A stretch of DNA of 64,000 bases from Geopsychrobacter electrodiphilus DSM 16401. GTDB lineage: Bacteria; Desulfobacterota; Desulfuromonadia; Desulfuromonadales; Geopsychrobacteraceae. Below the pieces are notes generated by a model that did no database searches, was not told the DNA's origin, and worked only from the letters and a program-made list of their open reading frames with translations. Numbering within the stretch: the stretch's first letter is position 1; each line of letters opens with the position of its first letter. Shown in pieces: positions 48,636 to 58,382 of this stretch. Made by a program: the position numbers and the translations under genes. The DNA lies in assembly GCF_000384395.1 (NCBI RefSeq), contig NZ_ARWE01000001.1, forward strand, positions 1,178,001 to 1,242,000, written 5' to 3'.

Positions 48636-48677
48636 GATAAAAAAAGGCGGGCCCTTCGGGCTCGCCTTTTTTTATCC
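48636..48677 (+). terminator. Terminator after frdB
   Basis: A long stem whose core GGCG-GCCC/GGGC-CGCC sits round a TTCG loop, flanked by A and T runs; acts on +, possibly on both strands. Confidence 0.85.
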
Positions 48678-48755
48678 ACCGCCTCAGTTAAAATTGTTTT
48701 CGCGGTATCCTTTACTTTTCATTGTGACAGTTATTTTTGTTCGTGGATTTAAGTT

Positions 48756-49637
48756 ATGCAAAAAAGAGTCAAACTGATTGCCAATCCCATTTCGGGAGGT
48801 AATGCCAGGCCGAAAATCTGCCAGGTCGTACGTTTTCTGGAGGAGACTGGAGCCCAGGTCGAATTATATCTGACAGGAAAATCTGGAGATGCAGCAGTCG
48901 AAGCTGCGCAATCAAATGCAGACGAATTTGACCTGGTGATCGCGGCCGGAGGTGATGGCACATTGAATGAAGTCGCCAACGGTCTGGCAGGTCGTGGTAT
49001 CCCCTTGGCTTTTATCCCATTAGGCACAGCGAACGTCATGGCTCTTGAAATGGGGGTTCCCACCAAGGTCTCTGCGGCCTGCCGGATCGCGATTGAAGGG
49101 GAGGCAAGACCTGTTTGGCTTGCAGAGACGGCTGAGTATAAGTTTCTTATGATGGCAGGTCTCGGGTTTGATGCAGCCGCCGTCAGAGGGGTGAGCTCTC
49201 GGTTAAAGCGAATAACAGGAAAGTTTGCCTATCTGGTCGCAGCATTGCGGGCCTTTATTTGGTTTCATCCTGAACCCTTTACCCTGATAACCGATGAAGG
49301 GGTGGAAATTAGAGCATGGCACACGATTATCAGTAATATAAGACTTTACGGAGGGCGTTTTGTTATGGCCCCGACGGCTGGATTAGAAAAGCCTGGCCTG
49401 GTTGCCTGTATCGTCGATCGTCCCGGACGCTTTGCGTTACTGTTTTTTTGGTTGAGAATTCTTTTCCATGAACGTTTTTTTGGTGCGGTGCGGCGAGTCG
49501 AATCGGTTCAGTTCCATCTTTCGGCGGTAAACCTTCCGGTTCAAATTGATGGTGATGAGTTTATTGAGTCACCGCAACACATCAGGTGTGTTTTTGGTCA
49601 ACTTGATCTGGTTTTCCCCAGAGGAAAGAGCAAGTAA
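48756..49637 (+). CDS. Diacylglycerol/lipid kinase-like protein (YegS family)
   Basis: The 293-residue product has the lipid kinase core: LIANPISGGNARP, AAGGDGTLNEVANGLAGRG, PLGTANVMALEMG and the later DGDE site (IQIDGDEFIES, 265-275). It may phosphorylate diacylglycerol or another lipid. The frdCAB unit precedes it and a DsbC-like gene reads toward it. Confidence 0.8.
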   Translation: MQKRVKLIANPISGGNARPKICQVVRFLEETGAQVELYLTGKSGDAAVEAAQSNADEFDLVIAAGGDGTLNEVANGLAGRGIPLAFIPLGTANVMALEMGVPTKVSAACRIAIEGEARPVWLAETAEYKFLMMAGLGFDAAAVRGVSSRLKRITGKFAYLVAALRAFIWFHPEPFTLITDEGVEIRAWHTIISNIRLYGGRFVMAPTAGLEKPGLVACIVDRPGRFALLFFWLRILFHERFFGAVRRVESVQFHLSAVNLPVQIDGDEFIESPQHIRCVFGQLDLVFPRGKSK

Positions 49638-49739
49638 CTCCAATAATACCTGTCGACAAGGGGCCTTGTAGGCGATACGCCTTGATTCTTGGGTCGCAAG
49701 AGGGGCCACCAAGGGTGTTCACCTCCTGTACGGATTTAC

Positions 49740-49760
49740 AGCCGGCGGCGACGGCTTTTT
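49740..49760 (+). terminator. Small terminator after the lipid kinase
   Basis: AGCCG stem (49740-49744 with 49752-49756) followed by a T run. Confidence 0.45.
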
Positions 49761-49775
49761 ATGTGGGAGCTGAAA

Positions 49776-50603
49776 CTATTTGGGAACGGCCCCACTGGTG
49801 TGCTGGTTGGGTTTTTTCTCGATGCTCGCATTTTGTGCCGGTGTATTTTCATCGACCGCCTGTAACAGCTGGTCGAGCTTTTTGTATCCTGGAAGCATCT
49901 GTCCGTTTGGCATAATCAGGGTCGGAGTGCTGTGAATTCCAAGTTCTGCTGCAATTTTCAATGTCATGTCGATTGATTTGTTCTTACAGCCAGGAGGGGC
50001 AAGCTGATGCCCGGCAAAGGCGTCGTCCAGAAGGGACAACGATTTTTCGCAGAGAATCGTTTCGGCAGCCTCCCTTGAGCCTTTCTTGATCGGCATCAGT
50101 TTGATCAGCCAGGCTATATCAGGACGAACTTCGAGGGCCTTTTTGAGCTCCTGGTGCAGCTTGCTGCAATAGGGGCAATGGGGGTCTGTAAAGACGATGA
50201 TCTTTATCCTGGCCAAGGGGTCACCTAGAAGGAGGGCGTCATCGAGCGGAATACTTGCAATATCGATCGGGTTGAGCTCTCGATAATGATTTTCAGTGAG
50301 ATTCTGACGGCTGTCGAGTTGAATGACATTTCCAGAAATCAGGTACGATTTTGAATAATCAAGATACAGTGGCCAGGTCTTTCCCTTCATTCGCATGTCA
50401 ATCCTCCAGAGACCAGGAACTTCGGCAGGGGAGACGCCGACGACTTCGCCTTCAATCTGCTTGAGGATGTCGTTTGCTTCTGCTGATGAGAGGGTGTGAC
50501 AGTCTATGCAGCTTCCGGCTCCGCAGCCCTCAGAGCCGGGCATAAAGGCTGACGCTGGAAGTGAAATTAATAGCATGGCTATGGTGAAGAATACTTTTAG
50601 CAA
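49776..50603 (-). CDS. DsbC-like thiol oxidoreductase with an N-terminal CxxCH motif (275 aa)
   Basis: The start is TTG at 50603 (AGGAGG upstream), giving a signal peptide MLKVFFTIAMLLISLPASAF; the longer ATG frame would put this in the middle of a protein. Mature sequence opens with C27 and a CxxCH heme-c-like motif, CIDCH (residues 32-36). A thioredoxin fold follows with CPYC (143-146) in VFTDPHCPYCSKLH and cis-Pro TPTLIMPNG. DsbC-family proteins shuffle disulfides in the periplasm. The CxxCH may bind heme c, but nothing in the sequence proves it. A sigma-70 promoter for leuB lies in its upstream region. Confidence 0.85.
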   Translation of the reverse strand: MLKVFFTIAMLLISLPASAFMPGSEGCGAGSCIDCHTLSSAEANDILKQIEGEVVGVSPAEVPGLWRIDMRMKGKTWPLYLDYSKSYLISGNVIQLDSRQNLTENHYRELNPIDIASIPLDDALLLGDPLARIKIIVFTDPHCPYCSKLHQELKKALEVRPDIAWLIKLMPIKKGSREAAETILCEKSLSLLDDAFAGHQLAPPGCKNKSIDMTLKIAAELGIHSTPTLIMPNGQMLPGYKKLDQLLQAVDENTPAQNASIEKKPNQHTSGAVPK

Positions 50604-50727
50604 AATGGCCTCCTGGTGCTTGGTGATGGTTTCGTCGGGCATCTTAACAGTGCCAGGGGTGGCTGTACAGGCCTGGTTTCTTTGATGTTGGTCCAGACTC
50701 AAATGGCAGAGTCAGGGGAGAAAGGGT

Positions 50728-50756
50728 TTGACAATTTTTTATCGGATACCTATAGT
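50728..50756 (+). promoter_or_regulatory. Promoter of leuB
   Basis: TTGACA, exactly 17 bases, TATAGT; about 92 bases before the leuB ATG. Confidence 0.8.
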
Positions 50757-50830
50757 TGGTCCGCTCCAACTCCCGGATAATTAGGGGTTTTTTAGTTTAT
50801 TGTGTGTTTATTTTTATTTGATCCCGATAA

Positions 50831-51937
<1,107 letters not shown>

Positions 51938-52054
51938 TTAGTCCTTATCAAATTATACGCCCCTGCTTCGGTCATAACGTCGCGGGGATATCATTTCTTT
52001 TGCGCAGCCACCTTGATCCGGAGGTGACGCCTTTTCCCTTGGAAAGGTCGTTCG

Positions 52055-52780
52055 ATGTCCAGCCTGCTTCAGCAGTATGATCCACGGTTGAAGCTCGTAC
52101 TGCTCCTGATCCTGGTCATCACCATTTTTTCGGCCTCTGGGTTTCGCTCCCTTTTATTGGTGGGAGCCTTGGTGGCAGGCCTGCTCTTTTGGCAGCCTTC
52201 ACTTTTTAATAAATTCATTCAGCATCTTAAATATATCCGCTGGCTATTGTTATTTACACTCCTCGTGCATGTTTTCTTAACGCCTGGACGTGTCCTCTTC
52301 GGTTTGAGAATGCTCTCTTATGATGGATTATTGCGTGGGTTGATGGTTGATTTGCAATTGGTTCTGGCCCTTTTTTTTACCCTCTTTTTCTCTCTGATCA
52401 CCACTCCTTCTGCAGTCGCCTGGGGAGCTGCCAAAGTCTTGTCACCATTAGGGCGTCTGGGCCTGCCTGTTGAGGAGGCGGGGGGGCTGCTGGCTTTGGT
52501 TCTTCATTTTTTGCCGCAGGTATTCCAATTGGGAGCGCCTCTTGTTGAGCAGGCCAGGCAGGCCGATCGACGCACTCTGATTCAGCGTTTTCAAGTTTTG
52601 GCGAAGTCTTTGGGGGAGGCTGTTCTGGCTCTGGTTGGGCAAGCAGATCAACTGGCTCAATCCGTTGCACGAGGAGAAAAAAAACTGGTAGATAGCTCTG
52701 AACTCTCTGTTTGGCATCGACGTGATTCACTGGGTTTTGGTGTCGGTCTGATATTTGTCGCACTGTGCTGGAGTTTATAG
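52055..52780 (+). CDS. EcfT/CbiQ-type transporter subunit (orphan)
   Basis: A 241-residue protein with about five membrane helices, beginning with DPRLKLVLLLILVITIF. The C-terminal cytoplasmic region carries VEQARQADRR and VARGEKK, which recall the two Ala-Arg-Gly-type motifs that bind the ATPases of energy-coupling factor transporters. No ECF ATPase or S component is near. truA starts 1 base after its stop. Confidence 0.7.
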   Translation: MSSLLQQYDPRLKLVLLLILVITIFSASGFRSLLLVGALVAGLLFWQPSLFNKFIQHLKYIRWLLLFTLLVHVFLTPGRVLFGLRMLSYDGLLRGLMVDLQLVLALFFTLFFSLITTPSAVAWGAAKVLSPLGRLGLPVEEAGGLLALVLHFLPQVFQLGAPLVEQARQADRRTLIQRFQVLAKSLGEAVLALVGQADQLAQSVARGEKKLVDSSELSVWHRRDSLGFGVGLIFVALCWSL

Positions 52781-52781
52781 C

Positions 52782-53549
52782 ATGGCGGTCATTGCGTTGT
52801 GGCTGGAATTTGATGGCGGTGCGTATGTGGGCTGGCAGTACCAGACCAACGGTCAGAGCATTCAGCAACGGGTAGAAGAGGCCCTTGGCGATCTTTGTGG
52901 CGGACCGGTGACGGTTTATTCTTCTGGGCGGACGGATGCCGGCGTTCATGCCCGGGGCATGGTTGTCCACTTTGTTGTGGATCACATTCTTCCCCTGGCC
53001 GCTTACCTGCACGGCGTTAATCAACGCTTACCTGCTGATATTGCCGTGCGTCGGGTCCGTAAAGTTGCTGATCGATTTCATGCTCGCTTTAGTGCCATCG
53101 GAAAATGGTACCGGTACAGCATCTATCTGGCGCCGGTCCGTTCGCCACTTTGCCAACGCTTTGGCTGGCATTTTACAAAGCCTCTTGATTTGGAGTTGAT
53201 GCGACTTGCCGCGCGAGATTTTATAGGTGAACACGACTTCGCTGCTTTCCGCGGTTCTGGCTGTAGTGCCAAGACGACTATCCGCCGCATTGACTCGGTA
53301 GAACTCGTGGAAGATGGTGACTTTGTTCATCTTGACGTGAGAGGGAGCGGATTTTTACGCCACATGGTGCGTATGATGGTCGGCACCCTGGTTCAGATCG
53401 GGGCAGGAAAGCGAGCACTAAGTGATGTTCGACGGCTTTTATCCCAGGGCGTTGTGGACGAAACCCGCTTGAATGCACCCGCGAAGGGACTTTGTCTGCA
53501 GCAGGTTTATTACCCGGATTACTTGCTTGAGCCTGAGGAGTCAAGCTGA
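52782..53549 (+). CDS. truA: tRNA pseudouridine synthase A
   Basis: The ATG at 52782 directly follows the preceding stop. The 255-residue product has WLEFDGGAYVGWQYQTNGQS and the catalytic Asp in SGRTDAGVHARG. It modifies U38-40 of tRNA. Family length is normal. An upstream TTG at 52755 would overlap the preceding gene and is not used. Confidence 0.95.
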   Translation: MAVIALWLEFDGGAYVGWQYQTNGQSIQQRVEEALGDLCGGPVTVYSSGRTDAGVHARGMVVHFVVDHILPLAAYLHGVNQRLPADIAVRRVRKVADRFHARFSAIGKWYRYSIYLAPVRSPLCQRFGWHFTKPLDLELMRLAARDFIGEHDFAAFRGSGCSAKTTIRRIDSVELVEDGDFVHLDVRGSGFLRHMVRMMVGTLVQIGAGKRALSDVRRLLSQGVVDETRLNAPAKGLCLQQVYYPDYLLEPEESS

Positions 53550-53653
53550 CGTATATTTATATTAAGCAGTGTGATTGAGGTGACTCCTGTTAATTGGGGG
53601 TCTCGAGTCTTAGGCAAGCTTTAGTTTGTCCCGTTGGCCGTAAGAAAAAGAGC

Positions 53654-53682
53654 TTGACAACCCGGGGCTTGTCAGCTAGATT
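53654..53682 (+). promoter_or_regulatory. Promoter of rplM-rpsI
   Basis: TTGACA, 17 bases, TAGATT, about 58 bases before the rplM ATG. Confidence 0.75.
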
Positions 53683-53739
53683 CTTCGCTTTGTGAGCCCC
53701 GCAACCCGTAGCAGATACAGTTTACTGGAGAGGAACGCG

Positions 53740-54168
53740 ATGAGTACCGAAATCGCTAAAGAGCAAGACATTAAAAGAGCATGGTATGTGGTCGATCTTG
53801 AGGACAAGGTTCTCGGCCGTGCCGCAACCGAAATTGCCCGTATTTTACGTGGCAAGCATAAGGCAATTTATAGCCCGAGTGTTGACACTGGGGATTTTGT
53901 TATTGTCGTCAATGCAGAAAAGGTAAGATTGACCGGGAATAAGATGAATGCCAAGATGTACCATCGGTACACGGGTTTTCAGGGCGGTCTGCGTTCGATC
54001 AATGCGAGTGATCTGTTGCAAAAAAAACCTGAAATGCTGCTTCAAACGGCTGTCAAGGGGATGCTTCCCAAGAATACCCTGGGACGCCAGATGCTCAGTA
54101 AATTGAAAGTATACGCCGGCACTGAGCATCCGCATGCAGCACAACAACCCAAAGAACTCGCTATTTAA
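53740..54168 (+). CDS. rplM: Large-subunit ribosomal protein uL13
   Basis: The start at 53740 ([17 protein letters not shown] upstream) gives 142 residues. Characteristic: [29 protein letters not shown] and [22 protein letters not shown]. It pairs with rpsI in a two-gene unit, spaced 23 bases. Confidence 0.97.
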   Translation: MSTEIAKEQDIKRAWYVVDLEDKVLGRAATEIARILRGKHKAIYSPSVDTGDFVIVVNAEKVRLTGNKMNAKMYHRYTGFQGGLRSINASDLLQKKPEMLLQTAVKGMLPKNTLGRQMLSKLKVYAGTEHPHAAQQPKELAI

Positions 54169-54191
54169 GACGATAATCAGGAGATAGCCGA

Positions 54192-54584
54192 ATGGCCGAT
54201 CAAAGGTTTTATGCAACTGGTAGAAGAAAAGCGTCTGTAGCCCGGGTATGGATCAAGCCTGGTTCTGGCGAATTTGTTGTTAACAAGCGTACACTTGATG
54301 AATACTTCGGTCGCGAGACGTCGAAGATGGTGGTGCGTCAACCGTTTGAACTGACCGATAATTCCGGTAAGTTCGATGTCTTTGTTAATGTGAGTGGCGG
54401 CGGGGCCTCTGGTCAGGCTGGCGCGATTAAACATGGTATAACGCGCGCGCTTCTTGTCGCGGATTCAAATCTGCGTGGCGTGCTGAAGAAGGCTGGTTTC
54501 ATTACACGTGACAGTCGAGTTGTGGAACGGAAAAAGTATGGCCGAAAAGGTGCTCGTGCCAGCTTCCAGTTCTCGAAGCGTTAA
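54192..54584 (+). CDS. rpsI: Small-subunit ribosomal protein uS9
   Basis: 130 residues: [20 protein letters not shown] at the N-terminus and the basic end [15 protein letters not shown] that reaches the P site. GGAG precedes the ATG. It ends near a terminator at 54624. Confidence 0.97.
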   Translation: MADQRFYATGRRKASVARVWIKPGSGEFVVNKRTLDEYFGRETSKMVVRQPFELTDNSGKFDVFVNVSGGGASGQAGAIKHGITRALLVADSNLRGVLKKAGFITRDSRVVERKKYGRKGARASFQFSKR

Positions 54585-54623
54585 TGTCGCAGGCCGGATA
54601 TCGGCCGGATATCTGTTTCTGAT

Positions 54624-54657
54624 AGAAAAGGGAAGCCCAAATGGGTTTCCCTTTTCT
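54624..54657 (+). terminator. Terminator after rpsI
   Basis: 15-bp stem with one G-U pair (54624-54638 with 54643-54657), 4-base loop, and T-rich arm. Confidence 0.75.
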
Positions 54658-54674
54658 GTTTAAGGAGTCCCGCT

Positions 54675-55712
54675 ATGCAAAAAGTTTCCGTGATTGGAGC
54701 GAGCGGCTATACCGGTGTTGAACTTTTACGACTCCTGGCCGGTCACCCTCGTGCCGAAGTGATTTCCGTAACATCTCGCCAATTCGAAGGGATGTCTATC
54801 GGGCAGGTGTTCCCCAGCTTAAAGGGGTATTACGATCTTAAGTGTGAAACCGTTGACATAAAGACGATCGCCGCACAGGCAGATCTTGTATTTACGGCAT
54901 TACCACACAAGAGCGCGATGGAGATCATCCCTGAATTTCTCTCTGAGGGCTGCAAGGTTATCGATCTGTCAGCCGATTATCGATTGCAGGATCAGCATGT
55001 CTATGAGGCCTGGTACCAGGCGCATACGAGCCCGGAGTTGCTTGCCGAAGCAGTGTATGGTTTGCCAGAAATTAATCGGGCCCAGATCAAAAATGCCCGA
55101 CTGGTAGCAAACCCAGGTTGCTATCCCACCAGTGTTGCACTCGGTTTGGCGCCCTTGCTTCTCGGGAAATTGATCGACCACACTTCTTTGATCATTGACA
55201 GTAAGTCCGGGACTACGGGTGCTGGACGCGGCCTTAAGGAGGGGAGCCTTTTTTGCGAAGTCAATGAGGGGTTCAAGGCTTATGGACTTGCCAGTCACAG
55301 GCATACACCAGAAATCGAACAGACCCTCAGTCAGTTGGCAGGTGAGGCTGTGACAGTCACCTTTACGCCGCATCTTCTCCCTGTTGATCGTGGTATCCTC
55401 TCGACAATTTACGCTTCCCAGACGCAGGGTAAATCTACAGCCGAGTTGATTGAACTTTTCCAGGGGCACTATGCTGCCGAACCTTTTGTCCGCGTCTTGC
55501 CTGAAGGGCAACTACCGAATATCTCTTATGTCCGTGGTACAAACCTTTGTGATATTGGTTTAGTGGCAGATGAACGCACCGGGCGGGTTATTGTGGTCTC
55601 TGTGATTGATAACCTGTGTAAGGGGGCTGCTGGCCAGGCGGTCCAGAATTTTAACCTTATCAGCGGGTTCGATGAGCGGACCGGACTTTCGGCTGCGCCA
55701 CTTTTCCCCTAG
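54675..55712 (+). CDS. argC: N-acetyl-gamma-glutamyl-phosphate reductase
   Basis: The 345-residue product starts [23 protein letters not shown] (NADP loop) and carries the catalytic Cys in [19 protein letters not shown]. It makes the acetylated semialdehyde of arginine synthesis. GGAG precedes the start. It follows the rpsI terminator by 17 bases, a frequent arrangement in this group. Confidence 0.95.
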   Translation: MQKVSVIGASGYTGVELLRLLAGHPRAEVISVTSRQFEGMSIGQVFPSLKGYYDLKCETVDIKTIAAQADLVFTALPHKSAMEIIPEFLSEGCKVIDLSADYRLQDQHVYEAWYQAHTSPELLAEAVYGLPEINRAQIKNARLVANPGCYPTSVALGLAPLLLGKLIDHTSLIIDSKSGTTGAGRGLKEGSLFCEVNEGFKAYGLASHRHTPEIEQTLSQLAGEAVTVTFTPHLLPVDRGILSTIYASQTQGKSTAELIELFQGHYAAEPFVRVLPEGQLPNISYVRGTNLCDIGLVADERTGRVIVVSVIDNLCKGAAGQAVQNFNLISGFDERTGLSAAPLFP

Positions 55713-55773
55713 AGTTTTACTGGGCTTCAACGTAAAATGAGCCCTTGAATTCTGAGGCGTGATGGTAGTGTTG

Positions 55774-55791
55774 TTGAATTTAATAATTCAA
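55774..55791. repeat. Perfect inverted repeat upstream of the TPR protein gene
   Basis: TTGAATT-TAAT-AATTCAA (55774-55780 with 55785-55791): an 18-base palindromic site, possibly an operator; position is about 45 bases before the ATG at 55836. Confidence 0.4.
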
Positions 55792-55835
55792 TAATCAGGC
55801 AGTGAAATAAGCGTCAGAATATTGGAGTAGATTTC

Positions 55836-57014
55836 ATGGAAGAACCGCTTGAACCTAAGCCTTTGGAAGATATGGCTTTGCGCATTGAAGATACGCTCGC
55901 TGAGCGCGAAAAGGAACGTATCGAGCAGTCAGCAGCAACGGGCGACAGCGAAGATGCCGTGCGAACTGCGGGGAAGAAACGATATATAAGTTATTTGTTG
56001 TTCTTCTTTGGCGTTGTTTTAGGTGCTTTAATTGGGGCGACTCTGTATTTTGTTCTGCCCGGTGCCGGAGTCATTAAACAGAAAGACGTGATCAAAGTTG
56101 CTGGACCTGCAGGTCTGGATGATGCAGATCGTTTGCTGGTCGCAGGGAAGCATGATTTAGCGCGTAAGGCTTATCTGGCGATTATATCTGCGAATCCAGA
56201 ATCTCCACTCCCTTATAATAATCTTGCTTCCTTATATGCAGCCGAAGGGGACTTTGAGCAGGCCGAGATTTTATTGAATAAGGCCTTAGCGACGGATTCC
56301 GACTATTTAACTATCTATCGAAATGTCGGCACGGTGTACGCGGCTATGGCGCGAGATAGTTATGGTAAGGCACTGCAATTGGAAGGGAAGCGGCAACAGG
56401 TGCGCTTGCAGCTTCTTGGACCGCAGGGTGATGCTGTTATCGCATCGGTTGCCACTACTCAACCGGTTGCCACTACTCAACCGGTTGCCACTACTCAACC
56501 GGTTGCCACTACTCAACCGGTTGCCACTACTCAACCGGTTGCCACTACTCAACCGGTTACCACTACTCAACCGGTTACCACTACTCAACCGGTTACCACT
56601 ACTCAACCGGTTACCACTACTCAACCGGTAATGCCTCAAGATGCGTCTACCTCCAACCCAGTAGAGCGCCTCTCGCCTCAGCAGTTTTTACGCGAATGGG
56701 CGAGGGCTTGGTCGTCACAAAACGTAGAGGCTTATCTGGATAGCTACGCTGCTGAGTATGTTCCCGATGGCAAACTCTCACATAACAGTTGGCGGGAATT
56801 GCGCAAACAGCGGTTGCAATCTCCAACCTTTATCAAGGTTTCTCTTGATCCGATAGAGTCGGTTATCCTGAAGGGTGGGACTGCGCAAATTCAAGCGATT
56901 CAGTCTTATCAGAGTGATCGATATAAAGATCGCACGCGGAAGAATTTCGTTCTTCGCAGAAAAGGGCAGGGCTGGTTGATTGTTGAGGAGAGGACTCTGG
57001 GCCGGGTAAGATAA
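55836..57014 (+). CDS. Membrane-anchored TPR protein with TTQPV repeats and an NTF2-like tail (392 aa)
   Basis: Order: acidic cytoplasmic tail (1-47), one membrane helix (about 50-73), TPR-like region (95-190; YNNLASLYAAEGDFEQAEILLNKALA), ten TTQPV repeats (about 205-264), and a C-terminal domain (280-390; WARAWSSQNVEAYLDSYAAEYV, then LIVEERTL). That last domain resembles the C-terminus of the next gene's product. The stop overlaps the next ATG (TAATG). Probable role: periplasmic partner of the L,D-transpeptidase-like enzyme; inferred. Confidence 0.75.
   Translation: MEEPLEPKPLEDMALRIEDTLAEREKERIEQSAATGDSEDAVRTAGKKRYISYLLFFFGVVLGALIGATLYFVLPGAGVIKQKDVIKVAGPAGLDDADRLLVAGKHDLARKAYLAIISANPESPLPYNNLASLYAAEGDFEQAEILLNKALATDSDYLTIYRNVGTVYAAMARDSYGKALQLEGKRQQVRLQLLGPQGDAVIASVATTQPVATTQPVATTQPVATTQPVATTQPVATTQPVTTTQPVTTTQPVTTTQPVTTTQPVMPQDASTSNPVERLSPQQFLREWARAWSSQNVEAYLDSYAAEYVPDGKLSHNSWRELRKQRLQSPTFIKVSLDPIESVILKGGTAQIQAIQSYQSDRYKDRTRKNFVLRRKGQGWLIVEERTLGRVR
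56448..56627 (+). repeat. 18-bp in-frame tandem repeat, 10 copies
   Basis: Units GTTGCCACTACTCAACCG, coding VATTQP: six copies with GCC then four with ACC, a single-base change that splits the block, suggesting two expansion events. Confidence 0.95.
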
Positions 57015-58363
57015 TGTTGAGACGCGGATTCGTCATATTTTTTGTTTTTCTGCTGCTGATTGCGACGGTGGTAAGCGTCTGGGCGCTTTGGCGCAATCAG
57101 CCGACTGCGGATGTGGTTAATCCAGCAGTTCAGGCTCAAAAACTTTTATCTGTTGAGGCTACTGGAGCCCTACTACCACAGCAGCAGGCGCTCTATCAAC
57201 GCCTGCAGCAACGTCTGTTAGACAATCCAGAAGACTACGAAGCCACCTTGCTGCAATCGCTGCTATTTTTTCAGATTGGGCGACTGGATGATGCTATCGC
57301 TATGCTTCGGGACCTGACACAAAAGGCGCCCAAATTTCAATTAGCTCATCTTGTCTATGGTGATCTGTTGGTCGCTCGCTTTGAGCCTTTGCAACAGTTA
57401 GGTGGAACAAAGCTTATGGCAGCTCTGGACTCAAAACAGGGCGAGCATCAGGTTGCAAATTTGAGGAGCGAGGCGCTTGCGCGTTTGCGGGGGTATCAGA
57501 CGCTGTTGCAAGGACAGAAGATTCCATCGGCGTTTATTGCTTTAGATTCGACAATAAAATATGCCTTGCTTGTGGATAAGTCAGCGAACCGGCTCTATAT
57601 CTATCGCAATGTCGGCACAGGTTTGCCGCCGAAACTGGTCGATGATTATTATGTTGTTGTAGGTCAAAAGCCGGGGAATAAATACTCCGCAGGGGATCTG
57701 AAGACGCCGAGTGGTGTTTATTTTGTCACGGGCCATATCAGTGATAAAGATCTCCCCATTAAATATGGTACGGGCGCTTTCCCTGTCAATTACCCCAATA
57801 CCTTTGATCTTCATTTGCAAAAAACAGGTCACGGTATCTGGCTGCATGGAACGGATAAGTCGTTGTACAGTCGACCACCGCGTGATACTGAGGGGTGTGT
57901 TGCTCTTACAAATGAAGAATTATTGCGCATTGGTCGTTATATTGAGCCGGGGGTGACGCCGGTTGTTATCAGCGGCTCGGTTACATGGATTTCTGGTCGT
58001 CAATGGTTAGATCAAAATGTTGAACTTCAGTCAATGCTGGAAAGCTGGCGAAGCAGCTGGGAGCACCGTGATCTTGATCAATATCTGTCCAGCTATTCAC
58101 GAGATTTCTGGAGCAAAGACAACAACCTTTCAAGTTGGAAAAAATATAAGTCTCGTGTTTTGAGGGGGAAGCGTAACCAGAATATCGCCCTGCGCGGGGT
58201 TTCGTTATTCGGGTATCCCCAGCAGGGGAGCGAGGGACGCAATATGGTTGTCGCGACCTTTTTGCAGAAATATCGCTCGAATAATTACAACGGGGACATG
58301 GATAAGAAACTTTATCTGGTTAAGGAGGATCGTCGGTGGAAAATTTTGTATGAGGGAAAGTGA
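57014..58363 (+). CDS. YkuD-type L,D-transpeptidase-like protein with C-terminal NTF2-like domain (449 aa)
   Basis: An N-terminal membrane helix (7-25), TPR-like helices (55-160), a YkuD domain (about 180-320) and a tail (330-449) similar to the preceding protein's C-terminus. The catalytic region reads WLHGTDKSLYSRPPRDTEGC: H278 and Cys295 are present, but the usual Ser-His-Gly-Cys is Thr-Glu-Gly-Cys. Variants of this kind include DpaA/YafK-type enzymes, which cleave rather than form crosslinks. It is coupled to the upstream gene by overlap. Confidence 0.8.
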   Translation: MLRRGFVIFFVFLLLIATVVSVWALWRNQPTADVVNPAVQAQKLLSVEATGALLPQQQALYQRLQQRLLDNPEDYEATLLQSLLFFQIGRLDDAIAMLRDLTQKAPKFQLAHLVYGDLLVARFEPLQQLGGTKLMAALDSKQGEHQVANLRSEALARLRGYQTLLQGQKIPSAFIALDSTIKYALLVDKSANRLYIYRNVGTGLPPKLVDDYYVVVGQKPGNKYSAGDLKTPSGVYFVTGHISDKDLPIKYGTGAFPVNYPNTFDLHLQKTGHGIWLHGTDKSLYSRPPRDTEGCVALTNEELLRIGRYIEPGVTPVVISGSVTWISGRQWLDQNVELQSMLESWRSSWEHRDLDQYLSSYSRDFWSKDNNLSSWKKYKSRVLRGKRNQNIALRGVSLFGYPQQGSEGRNMVVATFLQKYRSNNYNGDMDKKLYLVKEDRRWKILYEGK

Positions 58364-58382
58364 AGTTAAATCCAGTGTTGGT

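Noticed and set aside
56307-56639. Antisense frame with NRLSSG repeats
   Set aside because: Shadow of the TTQPV array.
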